From a virus: 59,301 nucleotides of DNA. Of the stretch, positions 39,240-47,081 are shown piece by piece. The position numbers were made by a program, and so were the translations under genes. The notes beneath the pieces are model-generated. The model saw only the letters and a list, made by a program, of their open reading frames with translations, ran no database searches and was not told where the DNA came from. Position 1 is the stretch's first letter. Every line of letters begins with the position of its first letter. The stretch lies in the IMG/VR virus record IMGVR_UViG_3300033155_000832, positions 1 to 59,301 of that record; one strand, given 5' to 3'.

Positions 39240-41845
39240 GCGTTGAACTCCAGCGGGTCGTCGCATTTAACGGTGGTGATCGCCACCGAATATTCCTCGC
39301 GTTCGTAGTGCTCCGCACGATCCGCCGCTTGGTCTATCAACATAGGACTGCCTGTGGGTACCATGTCCACCACCAACACATCGTCTTTCCCTCCAGCTTC
39401 GAGCCTGCGACCACGCCCTATGCGTTGGATCGTTGACTGTACGCGACGAACACCATCGGCTAGGATAACCGCTTCTATCGCGTCCACGCTCTCGCCTTCG
39501 TCGAATACAGTACTCGCGAGAATGATGGGTACGACCTTGTCTTCAAAGTCCTGTTTGCTTTGTGTACGTTCTGCCATCGGTACCTTGCCGTCCACGCGCC
39601 TGAAGTCTAGCTCGTAACGCCTAAGGTATCGCGCGATATTATCAAGGTGGTCGTGTCTGCGGGCAATGATTAGCGTAGGTCGACCCTGCTCTTCAACCAT
39701 GTACTGTGCAATCCGTGCGATACAATCGTTATAGTGCGGGCACTTGACCACATAGGTTGCATACGCGTCTTGATACGCGGACACCCCTTGTTTTTTCGAT
39801 ACCATTTTCGCCGCGTAGTGCGCACGTAATAAACTGATCTTGTTCTCTTTCGGGAGGGCTTTGACCGGTGGCTCGTATAACAACATCTGTATGCGTTCGT
39901 TTGCGACAAGGCCTAGGCGCTTCAGCTCTGCGTCTTTGACTTCGTACACAATGTCACCACAAGCGGCGATCAGTTTCGCGTCCTGCAGTGTGTCGTACCG
40001 TAGGGGCGTTCCGCTCATTCCGATACGCAGGCGCGCGCTCTTAGCTCGCTGGAGCGTGAGCTTATAGTACGTATTCGCAGAGAGGTGGTGCACTTCGTCG
40101 TTGATTAACATGCAGGCGTTTTGCACCAAATTTACGATAGGCCTGTACTTCTTCTTCATCTTGTTTTTAAACGCAACATCGAGCGAGGCGGAGGTGGCCA
40201 CAACAATGTCGCCGGGTATGAACACACCTCCTGCGATAGATCCGACCGTGGGCTCGCCTTGTTCGTAGTAACTAGATAGCGCGTTAACCGTCTGCGTCAC
40301 CAGCCCCTTTTTCGGAACCACCACGAGGATAGGCTGTTGCCACTCGCAATAGACCTTCAGACACAGTAACCCAATCATAGAAGTTTTACCTGAGTTATGT
40401 GTAACTGTGAAGTCGGGCAAAAGGTAACGGTGGTCTTTGTCAACTGTGAACCCTACGAACGCGCCAGCACCCACAGGCGTTACTGTAAAGGCCGACCGTA
40501 GTACGTCCGTGCGCCGCACATAGGGTGTGATTCGTTTCCTTGGGATCCGAACTGGGATGTCCCATATAGCACCCGATATATACACCCGATAATACTTACG
40601 CCCGTGGACGTATTTGGCGGTGCTAGCGGCGTAGAACCCTACACTGCGGGCAACGAAAACGACATCATCCGCTAGCTGTTTCGACACACTGCTGAACTCG
40701 TACGTACTGCACCTGTCACGTATATTCGCGGAACCGTCTGTGTCTATTAAACCTGCTAACACTGCCAAACGATTAGCACGTGTTGCGTATTTATACTGTT
40801 CAGGTATGTATTTATGTGAGCACGTAAACGAAGGTATGCCTGCGTCTAATAGCTTCTTCTTCAGTTTATTAGGCACACGTGCGTTTCGCGTAGGGTTGAC
40901 GATACTGAAATAGGACGCGCGGTTGCCTCTGCTATCTTCTCTGCGATTCACCTTCATACCGAGGTCGTTGGCTAAGGCATAGACCGCTTGGGATATTTCG
41001 TCGTCCATCGTAGTAACCATAGGTGTACCGCTTCCTAGGCTTCCGTCCCCTAGCAGGACGCCCATCATATAAGCGGGGATAGGTTGCGTACTTTGCGGGC
41101 GATGGAAGGTGTCGACAGGCACCTTGAAGAGTTTATGTATGTGCTTCTGTGTCTTACTCCACTTTATGTAGTCAACAACCGGCACATCTAATACGCTGTT
41201 GTCCAGACAGTTCTTAAACACGCGGAGGCGTTTCTTGCACGGGGTACGGACGAGTGTGAGAGGGTGTGTGCCTGTTACTGTGAACGGGTCACCGCGTTGT
41301 GGTGTAACCTTGTACAGATCTGCGACCCCTTCATGGCGTACTAATACACGTCGTGGTGTACCGTCAGGCCCCATTAGGAGATCGCCTAACTGAACATCTT
41401 CCACGTACGCGATACGCCCGCAGGCGCGCATAACTCGCTCCCCGTACGCGTGACAAGATGTTGGGCTCTTCACGATACCACCGCCCGCTTCTAATACAGC
41501 ACGAGTCGCATCGTAGATATGGTCATAAACCGGCACACGCTTGTCTCCTACGGGTACAGTCATGTAGTCGACAGTCAGGTCGTCTAGGTTAATATCAACA
41601 CGGTCGCTGTTGCTGATTTCTGTAGTATGTCCAGCGTCTTCTAAATACTGAACAACCTGCGGTACCATCCCATGCGGGACACCATGCTCATCGTCGTACA
41701 GACTGATTAGACCGTCCACACGGCCTTCCGCATACGCTGTAGTCGACTCCACGTTCTTATCGAAGAAGCACAGACAATCCTCGTATAACGCTAGATCACA
41801 ACCCACACGGGCGTATCCTTGTTTAATTCGTATCTTAATGTGCAT
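39233..41845 (-). CDS. UvsW-like SF2 helicase precursor with intein in Walker A, 870 aa
   Basis: N-terminal part (MHIKIRIKQGYARVG, EGRVDGLISLYDDEHGVPHG) resembles the T4 UvsW substrate-binding domain. The intein (131-484) splits the P-loop, which after splicing reads KSPTS-SGKTSM. Later motifs: LVVVPKKGLV, DEVHH (583-587), MSGTPLR, LIIARRHDHL, STVFDEGESVDAI and IQRIGRGRR. Spliced helicase about 516 aa. UvsW unwinds branched and R-loop DNA and drives fork regression. ATG at 41845 follows the -10 by six bases with no Shine-Dalgarno, predicting a leaderless message. Confidence 0.92.
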   Translation of the reverse strand: MHIKIRIKQGYARVGCDLALYEDCLCFFDKNVESTTAYAEGRVDGLISLYDDEHGVPHGMVPQVVQYLEDAGHTTEISNSDRVDINLDDLTVDYMTVPVGDKRVPVYDHIYDATRAVLEAGGGIVKSPTSCHAYGERVMRACGRIAYVEDVQLGDLLMGPDGTPRRVLVRHEGVADLYKVTPQRGDPFTVTGTHPLTLVRTPCKKRLRVFKNCLDNSVLDVPVVDYIKWSKTQKHIHKLFKVPVDTFHRPQSTQPIPAYMMGVLLGDGSLGSGTPMVTTMDDEISQAVYALANDLGMKVNRREDSRGNRASYFSIVNPTRNARVPNKLKKKLLDAGIPSFTCSHKYIPEQYKYATRANRLAVLAGLIDTDGSANIRDRCSTYEFSSVSKQLADDVVFVARSVGFYAASTAKYVHGRKYYRVYISGAIWDIPVRIPRKRITPYVRRTDVLRSAFTVTPVGAGAFVGFTVDKDHRYLLPDFTVTHNSGKTSMIGLLCLKVYCEWQQPILVVVPKKGLVTQTVNALSSYYEQGEPTVGSIAGGVFIPGDIVVATSASLDVAFKNKMKKKYRPIVNLVQNACMLINDEVHHLSANTYYKLTLQRAKSARLRIGMSGTPLRYDTLQDAKLIAACGDIVYEVKDAELKRLGLVANERIQMLLYEPPVKALPKENKISLLRAHYAAKMVSKKQGVSAYQDAYATYVVKCPHYNDCIARIAQYMVEEQGRPTLIIARRHDHLDNIARYLRRYELDFRRVDGKVPMAERTQSKQDFEDKVVPIILASTVFDEGESVDAIEAVILADGVRRVQSTIQRIGRGRRLEAGGKDDVLVVDMVPTGSPMLIDQAADRAEHYEREEYSVAITTVKCDDPLEFNAW
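40394..41455 (-). mobile_element. LAGLIDADG intein in the UvsW-like helicase (354 aa)
   Basis: Block A starts with Cys (CHAYGERVMRACGRI). Block B FTVTGTHPLTL has the TxxH form. Two dodecapeptide motifs AYMMGVLLGDGSLG and LAVLAGLIDTDGSA mark an intact LAGLIDADG homing endonuclease. Block F is GFTVDKDHRYLLPDF and the C-terminus VTHN is followed by extein Ser. All splice-site residues look canonical. Insertion point PTS/SGKT is in the Walker A loop. Confidence 0.95.
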
Positions 41846-41851
41846 CCCGTT

Positions 41852-41879
41852 ATTATACACACTTCGTATACGTTGTCAA
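41852..41879 (-). promoter_or_regulatory. Promoter for the UvsW-like gene
   Basis: -35 TTGACA (41874-41879), 16-nt spacer containing CGTATACG and ending GAAGTGTG, -10 TATAAT (41852-41857). Consensus in both hexamers. Transcription should begin at or next to the ATG at 41845. Confidence 0.9.
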
Positions 41880-41892
41880 GGTATATTATAAC

Positions 41893-41907
41893 GTGACAGT
41901 TTGTCAC
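41893..41907. repeat. Dispersed 15-bp palindrome, copy B
   Basis: GTGACAGTTTGTCAC, 14 nt upstream of the -35 of the UvsW-like promoter and downstream of the structured stretch 41934-42062. Same sequence as copies C and D. Confidence 0.75.
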
Positions 41908-42062
41908 CCACACTTCGTCCTAAAATCAAGGATTGAGCGCCTGCGCTCACGTTGCGGAGCAACCTCGGCTAAAACCCCGTTTCTCCGTACGCATTCGCTT
42001 CGCTCATGCGTAATCAAAACAGATAGAAACAGTAGAGACAGTCAGTGCCGTCATCGCTTCGC
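41908..42062 (-). ncRNA. Candidate structured non-coding RNA or origin-like hairpin cluster
   Basis: A promoter at 42069-42098 fires into a stretch with no credible long gene. In order it holds GAGCGAAGCGA (42056-42066), a hairpin ACGCAT/ATGCGT (41989-42011) whose loop is a second GAGCGAAGCGA, a hairpin GTTGC-GGA-GCAAC (41951-41963) and a hairpin TGAGCGC-CT-GCGCTCA (41934-41949), then TTGATTTT. The GCGAAGC core is known as an unusually stable DNA mini-hairpin. Four tiny reading frames (16, 12, 15 and 24 codons) chain through ATGA and GTGA overlaps but have no convincing ribosome sites. Either a small RNA or a DNA structural site. Confidence 0.45.
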
Positions 42063-42068
42063 TCAAGT

Positions 42069-42098
42069 ATTCTACACACCTACTTCCGTACCTGTCAA
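42069..42098 (-). promoter_or_regulatory. Promoter into the gene-poor stretch
   Basis: -35 TTGACA (42093-42098), 18-nt spacer ending GGTGTG (degenerate family element), -10 TAGAAT (42069-42074). No sizeable gene starts within 200 nt downstream, so its product is the candidate RNA or a read-through into the UvsW-like gene. Bases 42099-42171 hold nothing else I can support, apart from a degenerate AAGTGTG copy near 42130. Confidence 0.75.
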
Positions 42099-42171
42099 GT
42101 CCTTTTTCGCAGTTTTACGAAAATTACACACACTTAGGGTACTGTTCGCGTAATCTTAGTCAGGTGTTCGG

Positions 42172-42186
42172 GTGACAGTTTGTCAC
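42172..42186. repeat. Dispersed 15-bp palindrome, copy C
   Basis: GTGACAGTTTGTCAC, nine bases after the stop of 42196-42489, i.e. at the end of the whole late tail operon. On the minus strand it is followed by CCGAAC, as is copy A. Confidence 0.75.
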
Positions 42187-42195
42187 ATTGGCGGT

Positions 42196-42489
42196 CTATC
42201 GCTTGAATACGTACGGGGCGAGGGCTTCGAGGAGGTCGCCTTTTATATCAGGCGGTAAGTCTGCGCATTCGAGGAACACCTGCGGGGTGTCTATGTGGGA
42301 GCTTTCGCTTAAGAACGCGTCTAGGTCTCCGTCTGCCTTTTTCTTCGGTCGTTGGTCGTTGATACTTTGGTAAGCGTGGCTGTGCTGTGCACACCACTGT
42401 AGTGCGCACAGGCGCGCAGGCACCGGTGCTTTGGTATGTCCGTAGGCTCGGAGAGCTGTAAAGGTGCTGAGAAATGTGCCGTTGTTCAT
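42196..42489 (-). CDS. Small hypothetical protein, 97 aa
   Basis: ATG at 42489 with AAGGA upstream. The Shine-Dalgarno lies in the 3' arm of a small perfect hairpin (42496-42510), so initiation may be controlled. The product (ARLCALQWCAQHSHAYQSIN, then ECADLPPDIKGDLLEALAPY) is helical with no recognised motif. Last gene of the tail module. Confidence 0.6.
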   Translation of the reverse strand: MNNGTFLSTFTALRAYGHTKAPVPARLCALQWCAQHSHAYQSINDQRPKKKADGDLDAFLSESSHIDTPQVFLECADLPPDIKGDLLEALAPYVFKR

Positions 42490-42495
42490 AGGGAT

Positions 42496-42510
42496 CCTTA
42501 CGTTGTAAGG
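42496..42510 (-). promoter_or_regulatory. Hairpin covering the ribosome-binding site of 42196-42489
   Basis: CCTTAC-AAC-GTAAGG on the minus strand, with the AAGG of the Shine-Dalgarno in the 3' arm and the ATG six bases further on. This would hide the ribosome site unless melted or read through by coupled ribosomes. Confidence 0.55.
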
Positions 42511-42526
42511 TTAGAGTAGGCCGGAG

Positions 42527-42889
42527 TTATTCCGGAGGGGCGGGAGCTTCGGGTTTTCGTTCTTCGAGGATACCCCGCAGGCGCTCGACCATGGAGAGCT
42601 CACGGCTATCGGTGGCCATGCTGTCGATAGACTTCTGCATGTAGGTTAGCTTGGTCTCGATACTGCTAAGACGCTGTCGATCCGTGTCGTTACGGTGCTC
42701 GGTATGTAGTGTACTGATCTCAGATTTCAGCTCGACGATGGTGGCGTCGTTGTCGGATATTTGCTCGGTAAGTTTGGCGGTCTTCCACACCCCGCCAAAG
42801 ATCGTACCGCCCATCGAAGCCACGAGGGCTAGCGGGATAACGAGGTTGTTATTGCGTATCTGGATCGCAGGTTTGTCTTCGTCGGGCAT
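42527..42889 (-). CDS. Small membrane-anchored coiled-coil protein, 120 aa
   Basis: Hydrophobic segment near 15-34 (NLVIPLALVASMGGTIFGGV) followed by a heptad-rich region (LTEQISDNDATIVELKSEIS, QRLSSIETKLTYMQKSI) and a Pro/Glu-rich tail. Same plan as the protein at 740-1135 and as DUF2746/holin-type small phage proteins. Being at the end of the tail module fits a lysis or spanin-like role, but there is no adjacent lysin. Confidence 0.6.
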   Translation of the reverse strand: MPDEDKPAIQIRNNNLVIPLALVASMGGTIFGGVWKTAKLTEQISDNDATIVELKSEISTLHTEHRNDTDRQRLSSIETKLTYMQKSIDSMATDSRELSMVERLRGILEERKPEAPAPPE

Positions 42890-42902
42890 GATGTGTCTTT
42901 CG

Positions 42903-45900
42903 TTAGCGGGCTAGGTATTGTGTGAGTAAATCGCGTCCTGTGTCTCCGACTGTTACGCCTGATTCTATACTGCGTACCGACGTTCCGACAGGGAACAAGT
43001 GTGCCACGCCTCGCATAAGCTCCTCAGACATCCGGTCGATTTCCGTGCGACTGTTGGTGGTAAACACCTGCCCACGTGCTGTCCGTAGGTCGACATGGAC
43101 TTGTCGCATAGGGCGCGCACTTGCGGGCGGGTTCGTGGGGTCGGTGTCTGCGACAACCCAATCGAGGGTCTTGGTGCCTGCGGGCAGTGTGTTGGTTGCT
43201 CCGAGGGTGTCGAGGAGCGCTTGGTCGGCTGGAGGTGCGCTTGTGTAGTCATCCCACTCAGTCGCAGAGTCAGGTACATAAATGGGGTGGACTATAGCCT
43301 GTATATTCATCGCAGACGCAACCGAGGACACTGCATCCGTCAGGCCTCGATACTGTACTGCGCGCTGTGAGAGGGCGGTGCCAGACCGTAGATCAGGTAC
43401 GTCGACGTGGTTGTACGTTTGCGCGAGGCGGTTGAGCACGGCTGTGGGAGCGCTCAGCGCGCCACGTACGTCGAGAACAGCGCGGTTGTCGTGTTGGGTG
43501 CGTGCGGTGTAGGCCGACAACAAGCGCGCAAGGTATTTATAGACCCCATCACGATCTAACGCGTCGAATACGCGCATATCCACGATCGTACGCTCGAACG
43601 CGGATACCCAAGGGAACCAGCGCGGAGCCTTCCAGCGGTATAGTCCGCCATCGGACGGTACGCCTGCGGGCGTGATAGGGATAAGCCAGACCACCTCAGA
43701 GAGCTCAGGGTATCGGAACACCCACGCGCCTGATGCTTGCATCACGCCCACCATATCAGCGCGGGCGCCATAGCGCTTCAGCCCGTCACCATCGGTAGGT
43801 ATGTAGTCGGCAGGTATCACCACTGCCTCGCCTGCCTGATAATTAACAGCCACGCTGGCTTCTCCGTACGTACGCGCGGTTACGGATCGTACAAGTAACG
43901 GGAAGAGCGGGCGGTGTCCGTCTGTGTCGTACCGATTCTCCGTGCTTCCGTCGTTAAGAGGGCTCAACTGCAACTGTCCGCCCATGGTAAGCAACGCATT
44001 GATCGACGTCCGATCTGGCTCGACATAAAGACTGCCTCCGAGGGTCGAGGTCGCAGTGAGGTCGGGTGTCTTGGTGACGACCGCCACGATCCATGTTACA
44101 GTGAGCGTGGCGGTACTGGTTATAGCGCCTTCGACGAATTCGTCGACTAAGAACGCGCCACCGACCGTGGCGGTCTCTGCGACATCCCCTGCGATTTGAT
44201 CAATCAGCTCCAGCGCGCCTGCGAGTGTTGCGGTTTCTACGGTGTCTCCTGTGAGGAGGGAGGCAATGTCAAACGCACCTGCTAAGGCTTCGGTTTCAGT
44301 TACAGCGCCTTCGACGGGGTACGTAGTGGGCAAAGTACCTGACAAGGCCTCGGTTTCTGTGACCGCGCCTGTTATGTCGGTGTTGAGGGTAAGCGCTCCG
44401 GTGAGTGCCTCAGCTTCGGTTATGTCGCCCGTTATTTCGGAGGCGGTCGCGAAAGCTCCGGCAAGCGTAGCGGTCTCGGCCACAGCACCTGTTATGTCGG
44501 TGTTGATGTCGAATGCACCTGCAAGCGTCTCGGTCTCAGCCACAGCACCCATAAGGAGCGAGGCAATCGTGAGCGCACCCGACAGTGCTTCGGTTCCTGT
44601 GATGTCGCCTGTCATTTGTATTGAGCTCTCCACTTCACCGCCCGACACAGCCGTTTCGGTGATGCCTCCCACTATGTCCGCGTTGACGTCGAACGTGCCT
44701 GACAGCGTCTCGGTCTCTGTAACCGCGCCTGCAATCGGGTAGATTACGGGTAACGAACCAGCAAGTGCCTCGGTCTCAGCAACCGCGCCCGCTATGTCGG
44801 TGTTGACCGCCACTCCGCCTGCCAGCGTCTCGGTTTCTGTGACGTCACCGGCTATGTCGGTGTTGATGTCGAAGGCGCCGGCAAGGGATTCAGCTTCCGT
44901 TACCGCCCCTGCTATCGTAGAGGTGATGTCGAACGCACCTGCGAGTGCTTCAGTCTCGGTGACTTCGCCTGCCACGTCGGTGTTGACCGCCACTCCGCCC
45001 GCAAGTGCTTCAGCCTCGCTCACATCACCTGTTATGTAGTGCCCTAATCCTACCTCACCACCCATAACCGCGTTTTTGCTGATGCTTCCTGATACTTGCT
45101 CTTCGAAGGACTCGGTCAACTCTTCGACCGTGGCGAGCGTACCTATCCGGTAAGAGCTGAGGTTGCTGTTTGCTAGAGGTACGAACGCGATCTCGGTGTC
45201 GACAGCGGGCGTGAACACGTGGTCGATCCCGTGAGTGTTCCATTCCCCACTGCTGTTCATTGTGTAGTTTAACGTCTGCATCAGGTTGACATCCGCAGTG
45301 ATGTCGTGGAGCTTTGTTTGGGTGTACCCAGTAGTCGTATATGCTCCGCGCTCTTCGAACCGCATACGGTACGTCTTACCTGCGGTCAACGACCACTGTC
45401 CTGTGACGGGGTCGTAAGGGATGGTTCCTAACCCTGCGGGGAATTTAATAGCCTCGCCTATGACGGGCACATGGGCGACCGTCAGCTCTTGGTACGCGAA
45501 CGCCTCGCGTAGCTTGCGCACGGTCATAAACGATGCGGTGGTGTACACCGACAGTGAGCTGTTCAGTGACGGGCGCAATCCTATATGTGTATCGACGGTC
45601 GGTTGTATTATCTTAGACACAGCACTTTCGCTGTGCCTGTTTGTGACGTTTGCGATTACGGCACGGACGTTCTGCTCTGCACCAATATAGGCGGATGCCG
45701 TGTGGTTGTATAGTCCCCACTGTGTACGTGCGGCGGAGCTGGTGGTTGTAAACGTACAGCCTAGTTGTGCCTCTATGATGTACGCCCCTCCGGCTTTGAG
45801 TAGTACTCTGCGCCGGTCATTGTCGGGTACGATGTCGACCCCGTGTGTACCTTTGAACGCCTCCCACGGGACAGACTGCCCTGACGGGTGGGTGGATTGG

Positions 45901-47081
45901 TTCACGAGGATCGAGAGCGTCAACGTCTCTTCGGTACCCGCCTGTCGCACCATAGCACGCGTCTCGCCTGCGTTAATAGTAGTGAGCCCGCCACGTGTGT
46001 CTAATATGAAGCCTATCTCCGCGTCCGCGCTCGGGATGACAGGTGCGTGTAGTATCTCCGCGCTGGCGCCTAGAGACGAGTACGACACCTCGCGGGGTAC
46101 CCCGTACTCGCTTGAATTCACGGAGGTCGTGTAGTTGCGCACACGCGTTACGATATAAGCGGCGTCGGCGCGTTCGGACAGGCGACAGAGGTAGTACTCG
46201 TAGGCCTTGACCTCCCAGCGGTATGTTCCTGCATTGAACCCTAAATTACCGTCGTCGGCAGTGTTAAACCGAAAAGGATCTCCGGGGTTGATACCTGTCG
46301 TCTGGTCGACCGACATAACCGCCTGCATGTGCAGGTTCTGGTTGGTACGCGCCCACGTGAGCTTGCGGTCTGCCTGTTGCATATCTGCAAGAGACATGGC
46401 GCTTGCGTGCAGGGCGGACACGTGCATAAGACCGTCGACAGCTTCTCCTGCGGGGGCTCCGGCACCTGCCATGACGTAGAACGAAGTTACCGCGGGTGTG
46501 AACCCTAGGTCGGCAATACCGCTGATTGTGTTCGTGAGATCAACCCCGTCCACAAACAGGCGTCTGTCCGCAGATAAGCGCGCAAATGACGCACTTAGTC
46601 GCATAGGAACACCCAGAGGCGGAGCGTCAAAGACCGCGGACACTTCGAGGACGTCGTCTATGTAAATGGCGTACAGTAACTTGGTATCATCGGAGTCGTG
46701 CTCACGGATACCTGCGTAGTCGTTCGTCCCTATGTCCGAGTATGACACCCACCCATCTAGGTCGGCTATCTTACGCGTGAACACTATTGTGTGTGCGAAG
46801 TCGGATGTATGAGTCGGATTAGCAACCCCGTGGTCATCGACTCCGTCGTACGCAGAGGAGAAGAACCCGTCCGCAGGCTTGTATATCTGCGAGTCTATGA
46901 CCGCGCCACTGGTGAGCGTCATATCGTCCGAGCCGATAGCGTCAACCAGCGTGGTACCGGTCGAGCCCGCGCCTCCGTATGCGTGGTCGTACCCTAAGAT
47001 AAGAAACTCATTCAAGAGCGTCGTCTCGAGCGAGCCTGCCATGGCGGTTAGGGGGGCGATGGCGCCTGTGATCGTTTCCAT
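42903..47081 (-). CDS. Large tail protein with LamG-like N-terminus and 16 tandem repeats, 1392 aa
   Basis: Residues about 30-250 resemble a LamG/concanavalin-like domain (YDGVDDHGVANP, FARLSADRRLFVDGVDLTN). Two or more related beta modules follow with WEVKAYEYYLCRL, AYIVTRVRNYTTSVN and TYRMRFEERGAYTTT. Then come 16 units of exactly 20 residues (about 683-1002; consensus xTGxVTETEALAGAFDIxTD), and a C-terminal part (about 1100-1392) with WVSAFERTIVDMRVFDALDR and LTDAVSSVASAMNIQAIVHP that resembles gpI-type tail proteins attaching to the baseplate. Probably a host-binding tail fibre or spike. It overlaps the upstream gene by one base. Confidence 0.8.
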   Translation of the reverse strand: METITGAIAPLTAMAGSLETTLLNEFLILGYDHAYGGAGSTGTTLVDAIGSDDMTLTSGAVIDSQIYKPADGFFSSAYDGVDDHGVANPTHTSDFAHTIVFTRKIADLDGWVSYSDIGTNDYAGIREHDSDDTKLLYAIYIDDVLEVSAVFDAPPLGVPMRLSASFARLSADRRLFVDGVDLTNTISGIADLGFTPAVTSFYVMAGAGAPAGEAVDGLMHVSALHASAMSLADMQQADRKLTWARTNQNLHMQAVMSVDQTTGINPGDPFRFNTADDGNLGFNAGTYRWEVKAYEYYLCRLSERADAAYIVTRVRNYTTSVNSSEYGVPREVSYSSLGASAEILHAPVIPSADAEIGFILDTRGGLTTINAGETRAMVRQAGTEETLTLSILVNQSTHPSGQSVPWEAFKGTHGVDIVPDNDRRRVLLKAGGAYIIEAQLGCTFTTTSSAARTQWGLYNHTASAYIGAEQNVRAVIANVTNRHSESAVSKIIQPTVDTHIGLRPSLNSSLSVYTTASFMTVRKLREAFAYQELTVAHVPVIGEAIKFPAGLGTIPYDPVTGQWSLTAGKTYRMRFEERGAYTTTGYTQTKLHDITADVNLMQTLNYTMNSSGEWNTHGIDHVFTPAVDTEIAFVPLANSNLSSYRIGTLATVEELTESFEEQVSGSISKNAVMGGEVGLGHYITGDVSEAEALAGGVAVNTDVAGEVTETEALAGAFDITSTIAGAVTEAESLAGAFDINTDIAGDVTETETLAGGVAVNTDIAGAVAETEALAGSLPVIYPIAGAVTETETLSGTFDVNADIVGGITETAVSGGEVESSIQMTGDITGTEALSGALTIASLLMGAVAETETLAGAFDINTDITGAVAETATLAGAFATASEITGDITEAEALTGALTLNTDITGAVTETEALSGTLPTTYPVEGAVTETEALAGAFDIASLLTGDTVETATLAGALELIDQIAGDVAETATVGGAFLVDEFVEGAITSTATLTVTWIVAVVTKTPDLTATSTLGGSLYVEPDRTSINALLTMGGQLQLSPLNDGSTENRYDTDGHRPLFPLLVRSVTARTYGEASVAVNYQAGEAVVIPADYIPTDGDGLKRYGARADMVGVMQASGAWVFRYPELSEVVWLIPITPAGVPSDGGLYRWKAPRWFPWVSAFERTIVDMRVFDALDRDGVYKYLARLLSAYTARTQHDNRAVLDVRGALSAPTAVLNRLAQTYNHVDVPDLRSGTALSQRAVQYRGLTDAVSSVASAMNIQAIVHPIYVPDSATEWDDYTSAPPADQALLDTLGATNTLPAGTKTLDWVVADTDPTNPPASARPMRQVHVDLRTARGQVFTTNSRTEIDRMSEELMRGVAHLFPVGTSVRSIESGVTVGDTGRDLLTQYLAR
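44076..45035 (-). repeat. Sixteen 60-bp tandem coding repeats
   Basis: Sixteen in-frame 60-bp units encode 20-residue repeats of the form I-A/T-G-x-V-x-E-T-E-x-L-A-G plus eight variable residues ending NTD in many units. Units 7, 8 and 16 are the most diverged. No indels break the 20-residue period, arguing for a solenoid fold under selection. Confidence 0.92.

Noticed and set aside
44242-45039. Plus-strand frames with repeated SVSVTAP text, and the idea of a CRISPR-like array
   Set aside because: They are the antisense of the 60-bp coding repeats. The repeats are contiguous, without unique spacers, and in frame in the tail protein.
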